Program-made: the position numbers and the translations under genes
From: Porphyra umbilicalis
Lineage: Eukaryota > Rhodophyta > Bangiophyceae > Bangiales > Bangiaceae
Length of the DNA stretch: 64,000 nucleotides
Direction: 5' to 3'
Assembly (NCBI GenBank): GCA_002049455.2
Contig: KV918768.1
Location: 310,001 to 374,000, forward strand
Shown here: positions 53,301 through 64,000 of the stretch, piece by piece
Position numbering within the stretch: position 1 is the first letter of the stretch
Layout: every line of letters starts with the position of its first letter
Notes under the pieces: model-generated
What the model was told of the DNA's origin: nothing
Database searches by the model: none
What the model saw: only the letters and a program-made list of their open reading frames with translations

Positions 53301-53986
53301 GTGGGCAAGATGGGCGTGGTGGCGGTGACGAGGGCGGGCACCAAGGTGAGGCGCGCGCCGGTGCTCGTGTTGGTGCTGGTGCTGGACCTGATGTTCGTGC
53401 TGCTGGAGTTGGCGCCATCCGTGACAATGTTGGAGTTGCAGGCGATGGTGACGCCGCAGGTCAACGCCAAGGTGGCGACCGCGGCGGCGCCCACGGTGAC
53501 GACGGCGCTGATGCGGGAGCTCGTCGTGCGCGCCGCGATCGTGACGGCGGTTTGCAAGACGGGGGTGATGGTGGTGGCGAGGGCGGGCACCAAGGTGGAG
53601 CGCGCGCCGGTGCTCGCGGTGATGGTGCTGCTGGATCTGATGTTGGACCTGGTGGAGTTCGCGCTCGTGGCGACCAAGTTCGAGTTGGGCGGGATGGCCC
53701 CGACGACGGCCAACACCAGGGTGGCGACCGCGGCGGCGCTCATGACGACAACTTCGCTGTACGGGGTGACCGCTGCGCACACCGCGGTGATGCCGGCGTC
53801 CGTCAAGACGGGCGTGATGGTTGTATTGGTGGTGGGCGCGATGGTGAACAGCATTTTGGTTCTGATGGCGGTAATGGTTCTGCAGGCGTTGGTGGACATG
53901 CTTGCGTTGAATCCCGTGCTGCTGACAGGCGCCACTGTGGCTGTCCGCGAGGTAGTACAATTTTTTCAGCACGAGGGTGTGCCTAA
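50309..53986 (+). pseudogene. C-family transposon protein, copy C
   Basis: From MHGADDAWTV one frame runs 1225 codons to 53986, broken only by TGA at 52199-52201. Parts in order: Ala-rich helix (QAEAAVAARHAAQMLAAARA, residues about 52-85), conserved domain (about 225-330: VGQTGGFFLAQGRMVLTVLG, MRNCPGGCGDAKAFDSLL, HACSGAC), Ulp1-like region (about 430-650: SPRIIDGILLWLLHR, FSAGTVLIPVRSGRLWWGIV, VVVNTSLEGMGAGGWDERVV), an acidic linker (ELLNGRDLSEDEIES) and a Gly/Arg/Asp/Gln tail of about 500 residues. The peptidase His, Asp and Cys positions read Trp, Asn and Ala/Glu, so no protease activity is expected. The TGA falls just before LLAF, at the site corresponding to the peptidase Cys block. This copy shows that the whole protein lies in one frame. 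Confidence 0.65.
52690..53930 (+). repeat. 249-bp tandem repeats encoding the RG/D tail
   Basis: A landmark (GCCGCGATCGTG or variant) recurs at about 52785, 53034, 53283, 53532 and 53781, a period of 249 bp, i.e. 83 codons. The unit therefore preserves frame. The product is of GQRQGGDRGGAHGDDG type in the C-protein frame. Confidence 0.88.
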
Positions 53987-54323
53987 TGCCTCGCGTGTCT
54001 TGATGCAGCGTGCGACTGTGGAGGAGGGTGGGGATCTCGGAGTGGCCTTCGACATGGAGCTTCCTGGCGGAGGGAAGGGACGTGCTGAGAGCGTGGGCGG
54101 GGGCCTCTCCGACAGACATGACGTCGGTTCTGGACCACTCGACGGCCGCATCACCTCGCATGGCAGCGATGACTGGAATAGCTCGGACTCTGCCGACCTT
54201 AAGATTCTGGCTGGCATTCCTCCCTCACTACCGCCAACACCCCCTCTTGCCTCACCGCCGTCACGGGACCACACAACGGCCGACTCTCAACGACACGCCC
54301 GCCTCCACTCGGGCCACATTGAT

Positions 54324-56321
54324 ATGAGCAAAGCTGGCCGGCCGGACCTCGGGGCCGCCTGTGTCAGTGCCTCTTGTGGCGAGACCCACCAAACGTCGCG
54401 CAGCCGACACGAGGTCGTTCACGAGCCGGAGCTCGGTGCCGAGGATGATGAAAGGGCTCATGCGGGGTGTGAGGGCGTCGATCTCGTGGACGATCCCAGG
54501 CATCCGCCAAGGGCGCGATATGTTACACCCGGCAAGGGGCCAACCCCTTTACAGCGACAAAATTTGGATATTCACACAATTCCAATATCATGTGTAAGCT
54601 CTGTTCCCGAAATGGGCTTGCTCGGTGTAATTCGATCGCATGCCGCGTCAATCAGGACATATGGTGCGCACGTGTTCCGAATCAAAGATCCCAAGATTCG
54701 ACCCGCGTCATCTGTCGCGCCGAAGCGGAAGGTGGGGGTGCCGGTCAGAGTACGGGTTCAAACATTTCCTCAGTACCCTGCAATTGTGAGCGATGTCTTT
54801 TCCCGTAGCCCTGATCCCGACCCCACTGTGAAGCGGGGCGAGCTGCGGGCTCAGCTACCACCTGAGCGGGAGAAGCGGCTCTTGGCTGACGATCTCAAGA
54901 AGAAGATTAGGGACAGTAAAGCCGCCCTTCTAGAACAGTACCATGAGTTTGGTGTGCCGCAATTCCTCGCCTGTGTCAATGATCCAACCGTGACGTGGGT
55001 GAGAGGAAGGACATCTGGTGGCCACGAGACGAAGGTAATGGGTCCTGGAAAGCCCAAACCAGTCGATGTGTACTACGTCTCGGACCTAACGCCGTCAAAT
55101 GAAGATGGGTGTGGTAGGAGTCTGGGCGACCCCGCCTGCACTGCGAAAGCTGTTCCATTCCCCCCATCAGAGCGCTTGGAGAGGCCCCGAACTCTGAACC
55201 ATCACAGCATGCTTGGTAACGCCGCCACATACGAAGGTACCAACACAAATCTTCTGTACATGGGCACTACCGGATCCCACTTCAGTTGGCACGTTGAGGA
55301 CCACCTGCTACAGTCCGTCTCGTACTTGCAGTCCGGGGCTAGCAAAATGTGGTTCTTCATTGCCAAGAGCGAAGTTCCTCGTATGGTACGCGTCTTGGTT
55401 GAGCACATGGATCCAGTCGTTCTCGCAACCGCAGGAGGGGACGTCTGGCAGGTCCTGGGGCTCAAGGCTAGTTTATGGCCTGCCTCTTTCTTCCTCGCGC
55501 ATGGTGTCCGTGTGAATTTCCACAAAATGGTGCCTGGGGACTTTGTCGTGACAGGCTACGGGGTTCCTCACAGCGGGTTCAACGCGGGGGTTAATGTGGC
55601 CTCGGCCGTGAACCTCGCGTGCACAGGCTGGCTCGTGCATGCGCTTGAGCACGCCATGCACTGGCGCGGAAAGCTTGGGATGCTCATTCCTGTTGAGAAG
55701 CTGCTGGTGCTCAGTGCCTTGAAGCTGGCCGATGGGAAATGGTGGTTCGACGACGCCATTGCCTATGAGGCCCTGGAGCCGACAGAATTCCAGTGGGACC
55801 TTGGTGACATGGTGTCCTACCTGTCCCAGTACCTCGACTCCGTCCTCTCGTACATGAATACGGAAGCGAGTCCAGCCTGGAGTGGCAAGAAGCCGTCGGC
55901 GGTGGACTTTGACTAGGCTGCCCAGCCTGTGCGACGTTTTATCGTCGAAAATGCCGTCAAACCATCGGGAGAGCCCTTTGCGCTCCCTGAGGAGAAGGAG
56001 GGCGCGGGCACAGACTTCTCAGGGGACGGTGCTGCGTGCCCACACTGTGGGATTGTCATTTGGCTCTCTGTCGTTGTGTGCCCGACGTGCATTGAGCAGC
56101 TGGGAGCGGGAGCGGGACCGCGGGCCCCAATCTGCTGTTGGCGCTGCGCGCCGTCGAAGTACGACGAGTCCCACTACCAAGCGGCACAGCATGACGGGGA
56201 ACCTGGTCTTCTCGGGTGTCACGCTCCTCTGGTTGTACAGCGGCTTCCCAACGGCCGCACGTACTTGCTGATCGAGATGCTCAAGATGATGGGTGGCAAC
56301 GGCAGTGAAGGAAGGGCATGA
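54324..56321 (+). pseudogene. JmjN-JmjC-C5HC2 protein, copy C
   Basis: The frame is open upstream to 53196; I take MSKAGRPDL at 54324. It has a JmjN-like segment (HTIPISCVSSVPEMGLLGVI), a basic linker (KRKVGVPVRVRVQTF), and a JmjC core with GTNTNLLYMGTTGSHFSWHV (HVE ligands) and GVPHSGFNAGVN (third His). A TAG at 55914-55916 replaces the Gln or Ala codon of the other copies and separates JmjC from the C5HC2 finger, which continues in the same frame (CPHCGIVIWLSVVVCPTC, CCWRCAP) to 56321. It could yield a finger-less JmjC protein. The JmjC residues look intact. Convergent with the transposase-like gene 193 bp away. Confidence 0.78.
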
Positions 56322-56514
56322 GTGAGCTGCGTGTTTGCATATGAGTACTTTATGCTATTCTGCTTCTTTTCAAGTGACGATGTGTAGTTTGGCCGTTCTG
56401 TGTTGGCTGTCGTGCCCGCGTTTAACTTGATGGTCACGACGTAAAATAGGCTCTCATTGTTTTAAAATCTACAGCAAAACAAGCCGGCTAACTACTCCAG
56501 CCGCATCCGCACGC

Positions 56515-59427
56515 TCAACTACTCTTAAAATTGAAGCCAGACCTCTTACTAAACATGAAGTCTTTGTTCCCGCACGGCAGTACGAACGCCATCCTCCTGA
56601 CCCTTTCGGCTCGTACGAGAGTGACGCCGGCCGCAGCATCACGTCTGACTACTACAGGCTGCCCCAAGACGGAAGGCTCCGTCTCTGGCTCTCTCCAAGC
56701 AAGACAGGCAAGGTATACATCGCCATCGATTGTCCCAATCGTTTGAACCCGGACGAAGTGTACGGCTTCGCCGCCGACTGAAGAGGAGCCGGATAATCTC
56801 GTGGAAGTCTCCGCCCTGCTAGATATAGACACAGTGGAACCTTCTCGTATGGTGAGGGCCCGCTGCGGGTGGCGCGCCTTCCGCCAGAACTTGACCGCCG
56901 CGTTGGGTGCGTGGGATCGCCAGAACTCCTCTGTTGCGGACGAAACCGCGTGCAGCGCTGTCCTAGGGCACCACGTGTTCAATGTAGCAGCTGTGTAGCG
57001 CTTTTGAGGAGCAAGCTGGTGAAACACAACGGATTTCAATGGCTTTCCGTTTTTACCGAGCAGCCATAAAGGAGGAATGCTGTGGTCCGCAGGCTTGGAC
57101 AGGGCCCTTGACAAGGTCTCTATTTCACGCCATCGCTGCATGGCGTACTCAGCAGAGTTTCTGTTGCTGCTCTGTTTCACTTCGCGCCTGGCTTGTTGGT
57201 GGAACTTCTCAAATATGAGCTCGCATATTGCAGACCCAAGCTGCGCTAGAGGAAGAGTACGATAGAGCAGCTCCAACACGCGATGAACAGATGGTCGCTC
57301 CCACTTGACGTCAAAAAGTAGCAGTAGACGCAGCTGAATCATGAGACCCTCACCCAGCAGCTGAAGGTCAGCAACGGTTGACCGCTCCCTCATGGCTGAC
57401 TCTCCGTCAATTGAAATCGTTGGACGATAAAACAGGGCAGCAGCGAACTGTCGCAGGGCTTCGAGAGCACCGAGAGCAGCAACCGCATGCGGAGACGTCG
57501 TGTTTGTGTGTACTAGGTACTGCAGAACTGTGGGAATCACCGTGATCAGCACTGCGTAGTCCGACATTGACAACGTCGTTCCAGCCATCTTTTCAGGCTC
57601 GAACGAAGAAAGGATAGTATGCGTGGGTACATGCTTTGCACTGCGACGCATTTTCTTCGTAAAATTGTCTCGCTGCTGCACAGAGAGTGCATCGTACGCT
57701 TCCATTAAGAGATGGGACCCAAGGTTGTAGTAAAGAAGGTGCGAGGGAGCAACGATGATGTGCTCGTGTATATCAAAGCTGCCGGGACCCCGGGCTTCAT
57801 GTAACCGCATCAACTGGCTTCCAACTCTGTCTGTCACGCCATTCAACAGGAGGGCTTCCCTCAAGGAGTCTGCTGACTGATCCACTGAACCTTTCACGGC
57901 TGACATGATCGCTTTCTGTGGCTTGTGGTCTTTGGATGGACAATGTCGCAGCTTGTGCAGTGCTCGGTGCCACTCGGTCCGATAGAGTTCGAGAACTTTG
58001 CAGCCATCGGGGAACCGAACACCGCAAGGGACAGGTACGCTCGAACCACGACTTCTTCTTGCTTGAAGGCGTCGTAGACAACCAAGCCATCCTTACTCAG
58101 TTTTATGATGTCGTCGACGATGCGAGCAATCAATATTTCTGGGCAAGCTCCCGGTGGCAAATAGAAGAGAGGCCGAACGGAAAACGAAGGATCAGCAAGG
58201 GCCAGGGACGTGTACTCTCCGTAGTATCCCTCCAAGCTCCCACGTCTCCGCTTGTAGACACTAAACTCGTCACCGTATAGTGACACGAAGATAGTGTACG
58301 GGTCCTTTCCGGCGAGGTTATCGTCAGCGAGCGGAGCCTCTTCAGCTAGCTCAATGGGAATTAGAGCAGTCAGAGCCGTCCATGAGTCTTTCTCGCGCCC
58401 GGGTGCGCTCCAGACGTTGACAACAAAAAACTTCACCGGCTCTACTCATCCTTAGCGTGACTGTGCGCTGGCTTGAGACGCATGAATTCCAGGGCTCCGG
58501 AAGAAGGAGGCCTGGAAGGACCTCAAAACACGTGAGCAATTCACCAACTCGAAGTGCGTGGGAATGGGCATACGTTGCCGGTGAGATCGTGACTTCTCCA
58601 TCGGTAGCTATTGCGGTGCTCTTCAACTTGGCCTTAAACTTGGTCTTGCTATCCAAGAAGATCTCTGCGATGCATCCAAGGCCGTACCGGTATCGGTTGA
58701 ACACGAAAGCATTCTTGAAGTTGTAGCGAGCGGGGTCTCTGGCAGCTACTAATTGGAAGAACTCTGCGGGACGCTCAACTGTTCCAATGCGCGCGTCACC
58801 GTCGCTGTGAAGCAGAGATGCCGTCACAGGATCCCCAAAGTCCCTCTTGATGTGTTCAGAGAACGTAAGGTATGACACAGATACATCAGGTAGCTTTCTC
58901 AGGGCTTTTCCCTTTCCAGAAGGAAGCTGGCGCGTCGTTCTCTCTTTTCGCACCGGAGCAGCAGACTTCAGCATGTGATTGCGAAGCTGCTGTAGTTGCC
59001 ACCGCGACGGCCACTTTTCCTCAGGGTCGAACGAGTTCTCAGCCTCTCGCCTAATGTCATACTGTCTGAGAGTAACACGGGCGCGCCCGAAGAGGTAGGT
59101 GAAGCACACGAACTCACGACGAGACGCAAACTCCCCGGCTAAGACTTCCTCTTCACTGGAAAAGTCCGTATCTTCCGACGGAATCCCATCACCATCAGAC
59201 TCTGACGCCATGAAGGGGTCTTCTTCACCATGAACAGCATCCGCCGGGAGCGGCCTGCTCCATGCAGAGTGCTGCATCTGCCCCGCACTGCTACTTCCAG
59301 GGTTTTCCATATCAGCGGTGTTTGCAACTGGGGCGTTCGCGGCAAGCTGCGACTCCATGTGCCGGAGGTTCTCGTCTGCAAAGTTGAAGAAGGCAGATCC
59401 ACGAGGACCTCGCCTGCGACGCTTCAT
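56515..59427 (-). pseudogene. CACTA/TNP2-like transposase, copy C
   Basis: Starts MKRRRRGPRG at 59427 and aligns throughout with the copy at 27165-30152. It is broken by a frame change near 58430 and by a deletion with frame change near 57900 that removes about 25 residues after the HCTSCDIVHPKT block. VFDFP of the intact copy reads VFGSP here, so the proposed second catalytic Asp is also gone. The C-terminal third (ELIFEKFHQ, FSKRSGFNFKSS) is open. The gene is inactive. Confidence 0.75.
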
Positions 59428-61089
59428 AGCGCTCGGTTTAACGACAGCCAATGCCTCTATCAAGCAGCGAAACTCACATACGTATAAAAGCAAGCGACGG
59501 CCTGGCGCGGACAACCCAGGGTCGTAGGGCAGGAGGTCCTACGCTAGAGGACTGCAGGGATGACACTGCCTCTTGCGAGCACGACGAGTGCCCCGCACCC
59601 AGCACGGTCACGTTACACAACCGTTGGAGATGCGACAGCACAAACAGCAGAGCTCAAGGCGAATGGCGTTCCCGGGACGCGGGCTCCTCGCACCGCAAAC
59701 CGCAACTGGACGATACCAACGGAGTAGATCAGGCACAGGGTCGCTGCAGTCACCTGCAGGAGCACGGAGTAGTACGGCACAGCACAGTGGGTGGCGTCTG
59801 AGACTGGAGCGGTACATCACAAAGAGAGCTACCATGAGCCCGAGCTCGTGAGTTACATTCACGGGTGGAGCAAAGACCTGAGATCGTTGTGAGGTGAAGC
59901 GCAGGCCCTTCTGCCAGTGGATCCAGGCGACAGTCTTTCACCCTGTCCTCCGATTGATCTCGCGGACTATCCTTCATCCAGTCTCCGTCCGATTCACAGC
60001 TCAATCCTCTCTACCATCCTCAGGAAAAGGACTGGTGGTCGTCGGGATCAGTTTGCAGGATGTCCTGGCGAAAAATCCCCGGTCGGTTCCTCTCTCAGTT
60101 ATTGTCGATGCGCCAAAAAGTGGACATGACATGATCAGGTGTGAGAACAGGAAGAGTACAGGAGGGGCTCTTCAGTCCCAGTTGAGGTCGATTCAGTCTC
60201 TTCTGCAACGATTTGTCGTGTGATGGCGACATATAACTACATACGAACATATCCTGGTACTACGTGATTGGCCCACACGATTCGATCTCCAGATAGGATG
60301 CTTCGCTCACAAGTCTTTCTTCAGACTTCTGATGACACGCACAAAGAAGAACCGACGCCGCCCATGTCAACAGCGGGTGACCGGAGGCCTCCCCGGACAG
60401 GAACCTGATAGCTGCCTCATCGCGCTACTCTTGGACAGTCTTCGAACTAGGGCCCATTTCTGTGGCTGTCGGCATCGCTCGACGAAGAAGGTGCAATCGT
60501 GACTGCGGCTGTCGTCCCGAGATCTGTGAAGTGAAGCCTGAGAGAAGCCTTCCATCGTGGCCTGACTGGGACGCGAACTGGACGAACCGCGCCTGAATGC
60601 ATTCGGCGTCCGGCGCCCGACGGGGGGGACATGCTTCTTCGAACCCTGCTGACGAGAGGGGCGAGTGGTTGCAAATCTCCTGCTCTGAGTTAGCACCTGA
60701 TGCGAGCAGCGAGTCTGCTAAGAACATTTAGCCGACCCACATCACGTGCCAGGCCAGGCGCGCAAGACATATCACATGAATGCCTTCAGAAAGTCCCGTG
60801 ATTGCTCCCCTCTGATTGGTTAGTCGTGAATGAAATATGCCATGAACTCACATGTATGACTGCAAGGAATATTTAGTCATAAAACTTCCAGTCAGTAACG
60901 ATGACAGACATTCTCATTCATCGATTGCAGCATTCGATAGATCCGAACACCATGTGAAAGGCTGAAATCGTCTGCTTCTCATCTGGAGGACGGCGCAGGT
61001 CAAAACGCTTGCTCCAGAGGCTGCCTTCGTGACTGCCGTCACCGACCCACACGTGGCCGTCGCTGCGCAATTTCCATCCAGACAACTGG
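59428..61089. other. Gene-less right flank of element C
   Basis: No gene seen. CACATACGTATAAAAGC at 59470-59486 contains a TATAAA box reading rightward, away from the transposase gene. GGAT/ATCC words (GGACTATCC at about 59960, ATCCTCAGG near 60016) resemble the corresponding flank of element A. Confidence 0.4.
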
Positions 61090-62740
61090 TCTGGCTCCAT
61101 GCACTGCCATCGAGGGCTTCGGACTGCAGATCCCCCACCCCCACAGGAGGTCATCCCCAGTTGATTTCCTTCTCGCGCTCACCTGGCTCCAGTGGCTGCG
61201 ATCGCAGATTTTAGACTGCTGGCCTCACCCGCTCATAGGTATCGCACACGCCGCTAATCCCGTCCCCCACCCACCTGGCTCAAATCGCTGCAATCGAAGG
61301 GTTTGTCAGCCATCCCCACCCCCCCGGAAGTGCTAGCCGGCGCGCATGTTTTGGCCGGCCCGTCCGTCTGGCCGCAGAAGCTGCGATCGACGGTTCGTGC
61401 CTCGGGCCTCCCCCGTCAGCAACGCGCTAAACGCGTATGTCGCAATAAAGACATGCCCGAGCCCAAGCGCTGCAAGGGCCGCTGTAATCTCTCTGTCCCG
61501 ACCACCCACTGACCCCACACTCGCTGGATGCTTTTGAAGAGAAGCCATCCTGGCCCCACTCGCACACAGACTGCTACTGAGGGCTTCGGACTGCTGACCC
61601 CCCATCCCCACAGCAGGTCATCCCCAGTTGATTTCCTTCTCGCGCTCACCTGGCTCCAGTGGCTGCGATCGCAGATTTTAGACTGCTGGCCCCACCCGCT
61701 CATGGGTATCGCACACGCCGCTATTCCCGTCCCCCACCCACCTGGCTCAAATCGCTGCAATCAAAGGGTTTGTCAGCCATCCCCACCCCCCTGGAAGTGC
61801 CAGCCGGCGCGCATGTTTTGGCCGGCCCGTCCGTCTGGCCCCAGAAGCTGCGATCGACGGTTCGTGCCTCGGGCCCCCCACCGTCAGCAACGCGCCAAAC
61901 GCGTATGTCGCAATAAAAACATGCCCGGATCCAGGAGCTGCGACGACGCGTGTGCGCGCTCCAGGCGACGATTGCAGGATTCGGACGGCTGGCCCCACAC
62001 CCTCTGAGACATGAGAGACCACGCTTTTTGCCGCCCACCCACCTGGCTCACTGGGTTGCGATTGAGGGTTCTTGACAGCTAAACACGCCTCCTCAAGTGG
62101 GAGTCTGCTGGTATTGTCGTGCGACACAGCTAACTTTCGTGTGCTGCGTCCTTCATGTCCTCAACGAAATCCTAACGTAGCACTCGATAGAAGAGCGACG
62201 ACATCTCCAGATCTGATTGGTGGATGCTGCACCTTTTCTCGGTTTCCTCTCTTGAGGCCTCTTCTTTTCGGAACACAGTTATTGAACAGGGAGCGTATTC
62301 AAAAAAGAGGAGTCTAGCCTTTTGTCAGTGGCAGGCCTCGTCGTTCGGTGGGGCTTGCCGGCTACGCTCCCAACACAGCGCAGGTGCCGAGTGTCGGACA
62401 GCCGTCCCCGCCCCATGAGAGACCCCGGGCCCCCTCGTGGACAGTGCCCCTCTCTCGCCGGCGCGCATTTTCGGTCCGGCCAGCCTGTCTGAGCCTGGCC
62501 CCAGGCAGTCCGATCGAGGGTTCCGCAGTGTCGAGCCCACCCCGTCCACAACTCTCCGAAGACGTACTCGTCAGTTGACAGAGGGCGATGCTCCAGCAGC
62601 TGTGATGGTGGGTGTCCACTGACCCGACACCCTCAGGGAGCCAGAAATAGTGAATGTCCTTCGCGCCAGCCCACCTGGCTCCAGAGACTGCGATCGCAGG
62701 ATTTGGATTCCTGACGTCTGACCCTCAGAGTTCTGGCGTC
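61090..62740. repeat. 467-bp duplication and dispersed CTGCGATCG-type motif
   Basis: 61090-61460 recurs at 61557-61927 with an offset of 467-468 bp (for example TCATCCCCAGTTGATTTCCT at 61151 and 61618). Within and beyond the duplication, a motif of the form CTGGCTCCAGTGGCTGCGAT followed by CG and GGNTT recurs about every 90-130 bp: near 61090, 61184, 61271, 61369, 61652, 61741, 61839, 62045, 62505 and 62680. No gene is supported. The interval 62740-63040 also holds none. Confidence 0.75.
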
Positions 62741-63040
62741 ACTTCGGCGTTCCTCACACCCGTCGTCGTGGCGTCCACCGACCTCTCCACCTTCTTCGCG
62801 CCGCGAGGCATCCTGGGGGTCCGGCTGGACAGCTTTGGTGGCAGGGGGCGCCGAGCGGCGGGAAGCGTGGAGGGCATCGCGGAGGGGCGTTCCGCATTGC
62901 CACGGGCGTGGGTCGACGCTGGGGGTGCGCGGATTGCGTCGTTTTCTGGTGAGACTGTGGCGATTATTGGTGCCTCGTGAGATTGACGACGCCGAGAGCG
63001 GACGGCGCTTTAGCGAGAAGGTCTCTCAAAAAAACCTGTT

Positions 63041-64000
63041 ATGTTTCCTCTGGCTGTTCGCTGGCAGGTCATCCGTAATCGCCAACGGGGCCTTCCATGG
63101 GACTCCATCGTGCTGCATGCGGGCTGCAGTTTGGCTGCGGCCCACAAGTGGTGGGCGAACTTTCAACGCCACGGGTCCCCTTGGGAAGACGATGCAATCC
63201 ACAACAGGCACGCGGACGCTGCTCGCTTTAACGCTCCTTTTCTGCGTGCCTTGGACGGCCTAGTTCGAACGCATCCCGAGATCTTTTTACGGGAGCTATC
63301 GTCCATCTTCAAGCGGTTGGCTTTGCTTCCGGATTGGGACGCACGCTGGCCAACAAGTGTGTCATCCCTGGGAGAAATGTTACGTCTGATTGGCTTCTCG
63401 GTCAAGAAAGTGGAGCGACTGGCAAGCGAGCGCAGCCTGGCGCTCGTTGTTGCCCACTGTCGGCTCGCGCGGCATATCCCGGACAGATGCATCGTTGTCG
63501 CCGACGAAACGCACATTCACGGGGCGGAGATGATCCGGCCTCGGGGCCGGTCCTTGGTCGGCCAGCCGCTCGAGGCCCTCGCCCCCGATCCCCGTCCCCG
63601 CCAACGCTTCTCTTCAATTGTCGCTATCTCCCACAACACCGGGATTTTGGAGCTGACTGTCAACGAGGTGCCGCCGGCGCAGTCCGGTGACGATTGGGTC
63701 GCTTTTTGCACAAGCTTGGCCGGGCGGATGAACGGGTACGTGCCGGGGGCTTTGTGGGCAGACCAACCGCCGGATTGTGTGCTTCTTTACGACAACGCCT
63801 CGGTTCACAATCCTGTTGCGGACGAGATCCTGACGTTGAACGGTGTGCTACTGCTTCACCTGCCACCCTACTCTCCCAACTTGTCTTCCATTGAGCCTAC
63901 CTTTGCCGATTACAAGCGCAACGTGCGGGATCTGACGTACCACCACCCCGAATTGCCAGACCGGCTGACGCACGTGCTTGCATTTGCGTCCATCCCCCTC
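63041..64000 (+). CDS. Tc1/mariner (IS630-like) transposase, 3' end outside window
   Basis: The frame starts MFPLAVRWQV and is open to the right edge (320 codons), so the C-terminus is missing. The N-terminal part has the helix-turn-helix character of the family (PWDSIVLHAGCSLAAAHKWW, then RRH-type linker and VSSLGEMLRLIGFSVKKVER). DDE residues are visible: VVADETHIHG (first Asp), VLLYDNASVHN (second Asp) and LPPYSPNLSSIEPTFADYK (Glu), with 33 residues between the second Asp and the Glu by my count. The YSPNL..IE signature is diagnostic of the superfamily. The visible part looks intact. It presumably moves elements at TA sites and might relate to the TA-flanked MITE at 31523, but no TIR link was established. 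Confidence 0.88.
   Translation, partial: MFPLAVRWQVIRNRQRGLPWDSIVLHAGCSLAAAHKWWANFQRHGSPWEDDAIHNRHADAARFNAPFLRALDGLVRTHPEIFLRELSSIFKRLALLPDWDARWPTSVSSLGEMLRLIGFSVKKVERLASERSLALVVAHCRLARHIPDRCIVVADETHIHGAEMIRPRGRSLVGQPLEALAPDPRPRQRFSSIVAISHNTGILELTVNEVPPAQSGDDWVAFCTSLAGRMNGYVPGALWADQPPDCVLLYDNASVHNPVADEILTLNGVLLLHLPPYSPNLSSIEPTFADYKRNVRDLTYHHPELPDRLTHVLAFASIPL

Larger units (their letters stand above)
50309..59427 (+). mobile_element. CACTA-like DNA transposon carrying a JmjC gene (element C)
   Basis: Full three-gene module in the same order as element A: C gene (+), JmjC gene (+), transposase-like gene (-). All three genes carry lesions, so this copy is not autonomous as sequenced. It faces element B across the 138-bp array. 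Confidence 0.65.

Noticed and set aside
1-64000. tRNA or rRNA genes
   Set aside because: No convincing T-arm/box B context or rRNA sequence was found by eye; a covariance-model scan would be needed to exclude them.

Overview
This window is eukaryotic nuclear DNA. It is GC-rich, with long poly-C/G tracts and local AT-rich islands, and transposons of eukaryotic superfamilies dominate it: CACTA-like, PIF/Harbinger, Tc1/mariner, a Fanzor remnant and an LTR retroelement. One host-type gene, an ABCG transporter, has a recognisable spliceosomal intron (GT..AG, 260 nt). High GC, Ala/Gly-rich proteins and sparse introns would fit a GC-rich alga (a bangiophyte red alga was considered), but nothing seen here fixes the lineage.

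Layout. 1-1125: C-terminal remnant of a Fanzor/TnpB-type nuclease. 1226-2134: about 0.9 kb bounded by AT-rich palindromes. 2490-4510: broken lone copy of family C, the first gene of the CACTA-like family described below. 5568-8563: fossil LTR retrotransposon (gag plus protease region). 8780-9990: about 61-bp minisatellite. 10229-12116 (-): decayed PIF/Harbinger transposase. 13410-17950: mostly non-coding, with one hypothetical ORF. 17950-20157: 197-bp hairpin satellite. 20272-30152: best-preserved CACTA-like element. 31523-31821: TA-flanked MITE. 32558-34741 (-): kinase-like gene. 34.8-37.3 kb: GC-extreme low-complexity DNA. 37383-39880 (-): ABCG transporter. 44378-48902: second element copy, inverted and truncated. 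48906-50050: 138-bp satellite. 50309-59427: third element copy. 61090-62740: duplicated repeat block. 63041-64000: Tc1/mariner-type transposase running off the right edge.

The most interesting system is the repeated three-gene module. Its order is C gene (+), JmjC gene (+), then the transposase-like gene (-), with the last two convergent. The C gene encodes an alanine-rich N-terminus, a conserved cysteine/histidine domain, a region laid out like a Ulp1/C48 peptidase but without the catalytic residues, and an acidic RG/D-rich tail encoded by tandem repeats. The second gene encodes a JmjN-JmjC-C5HC2 protein resembling KDM5/KDM4 histone demethylases, with the HxE...H iron ligands intact. The third encodes a 995-residue protein whose core resembles CACTA/TNP2 transposases. 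The JmjC and transposase-like genes are present in three copies, and the C gene in three (one of them a lone fragment). This suggests a DNA transposon family that carries its own chromatin-demethylase gene, analogous to the fungal KDZ transposons that carry TET/JBP dioxygenases. The first complete copy is nearly intact; the other two are decayed.
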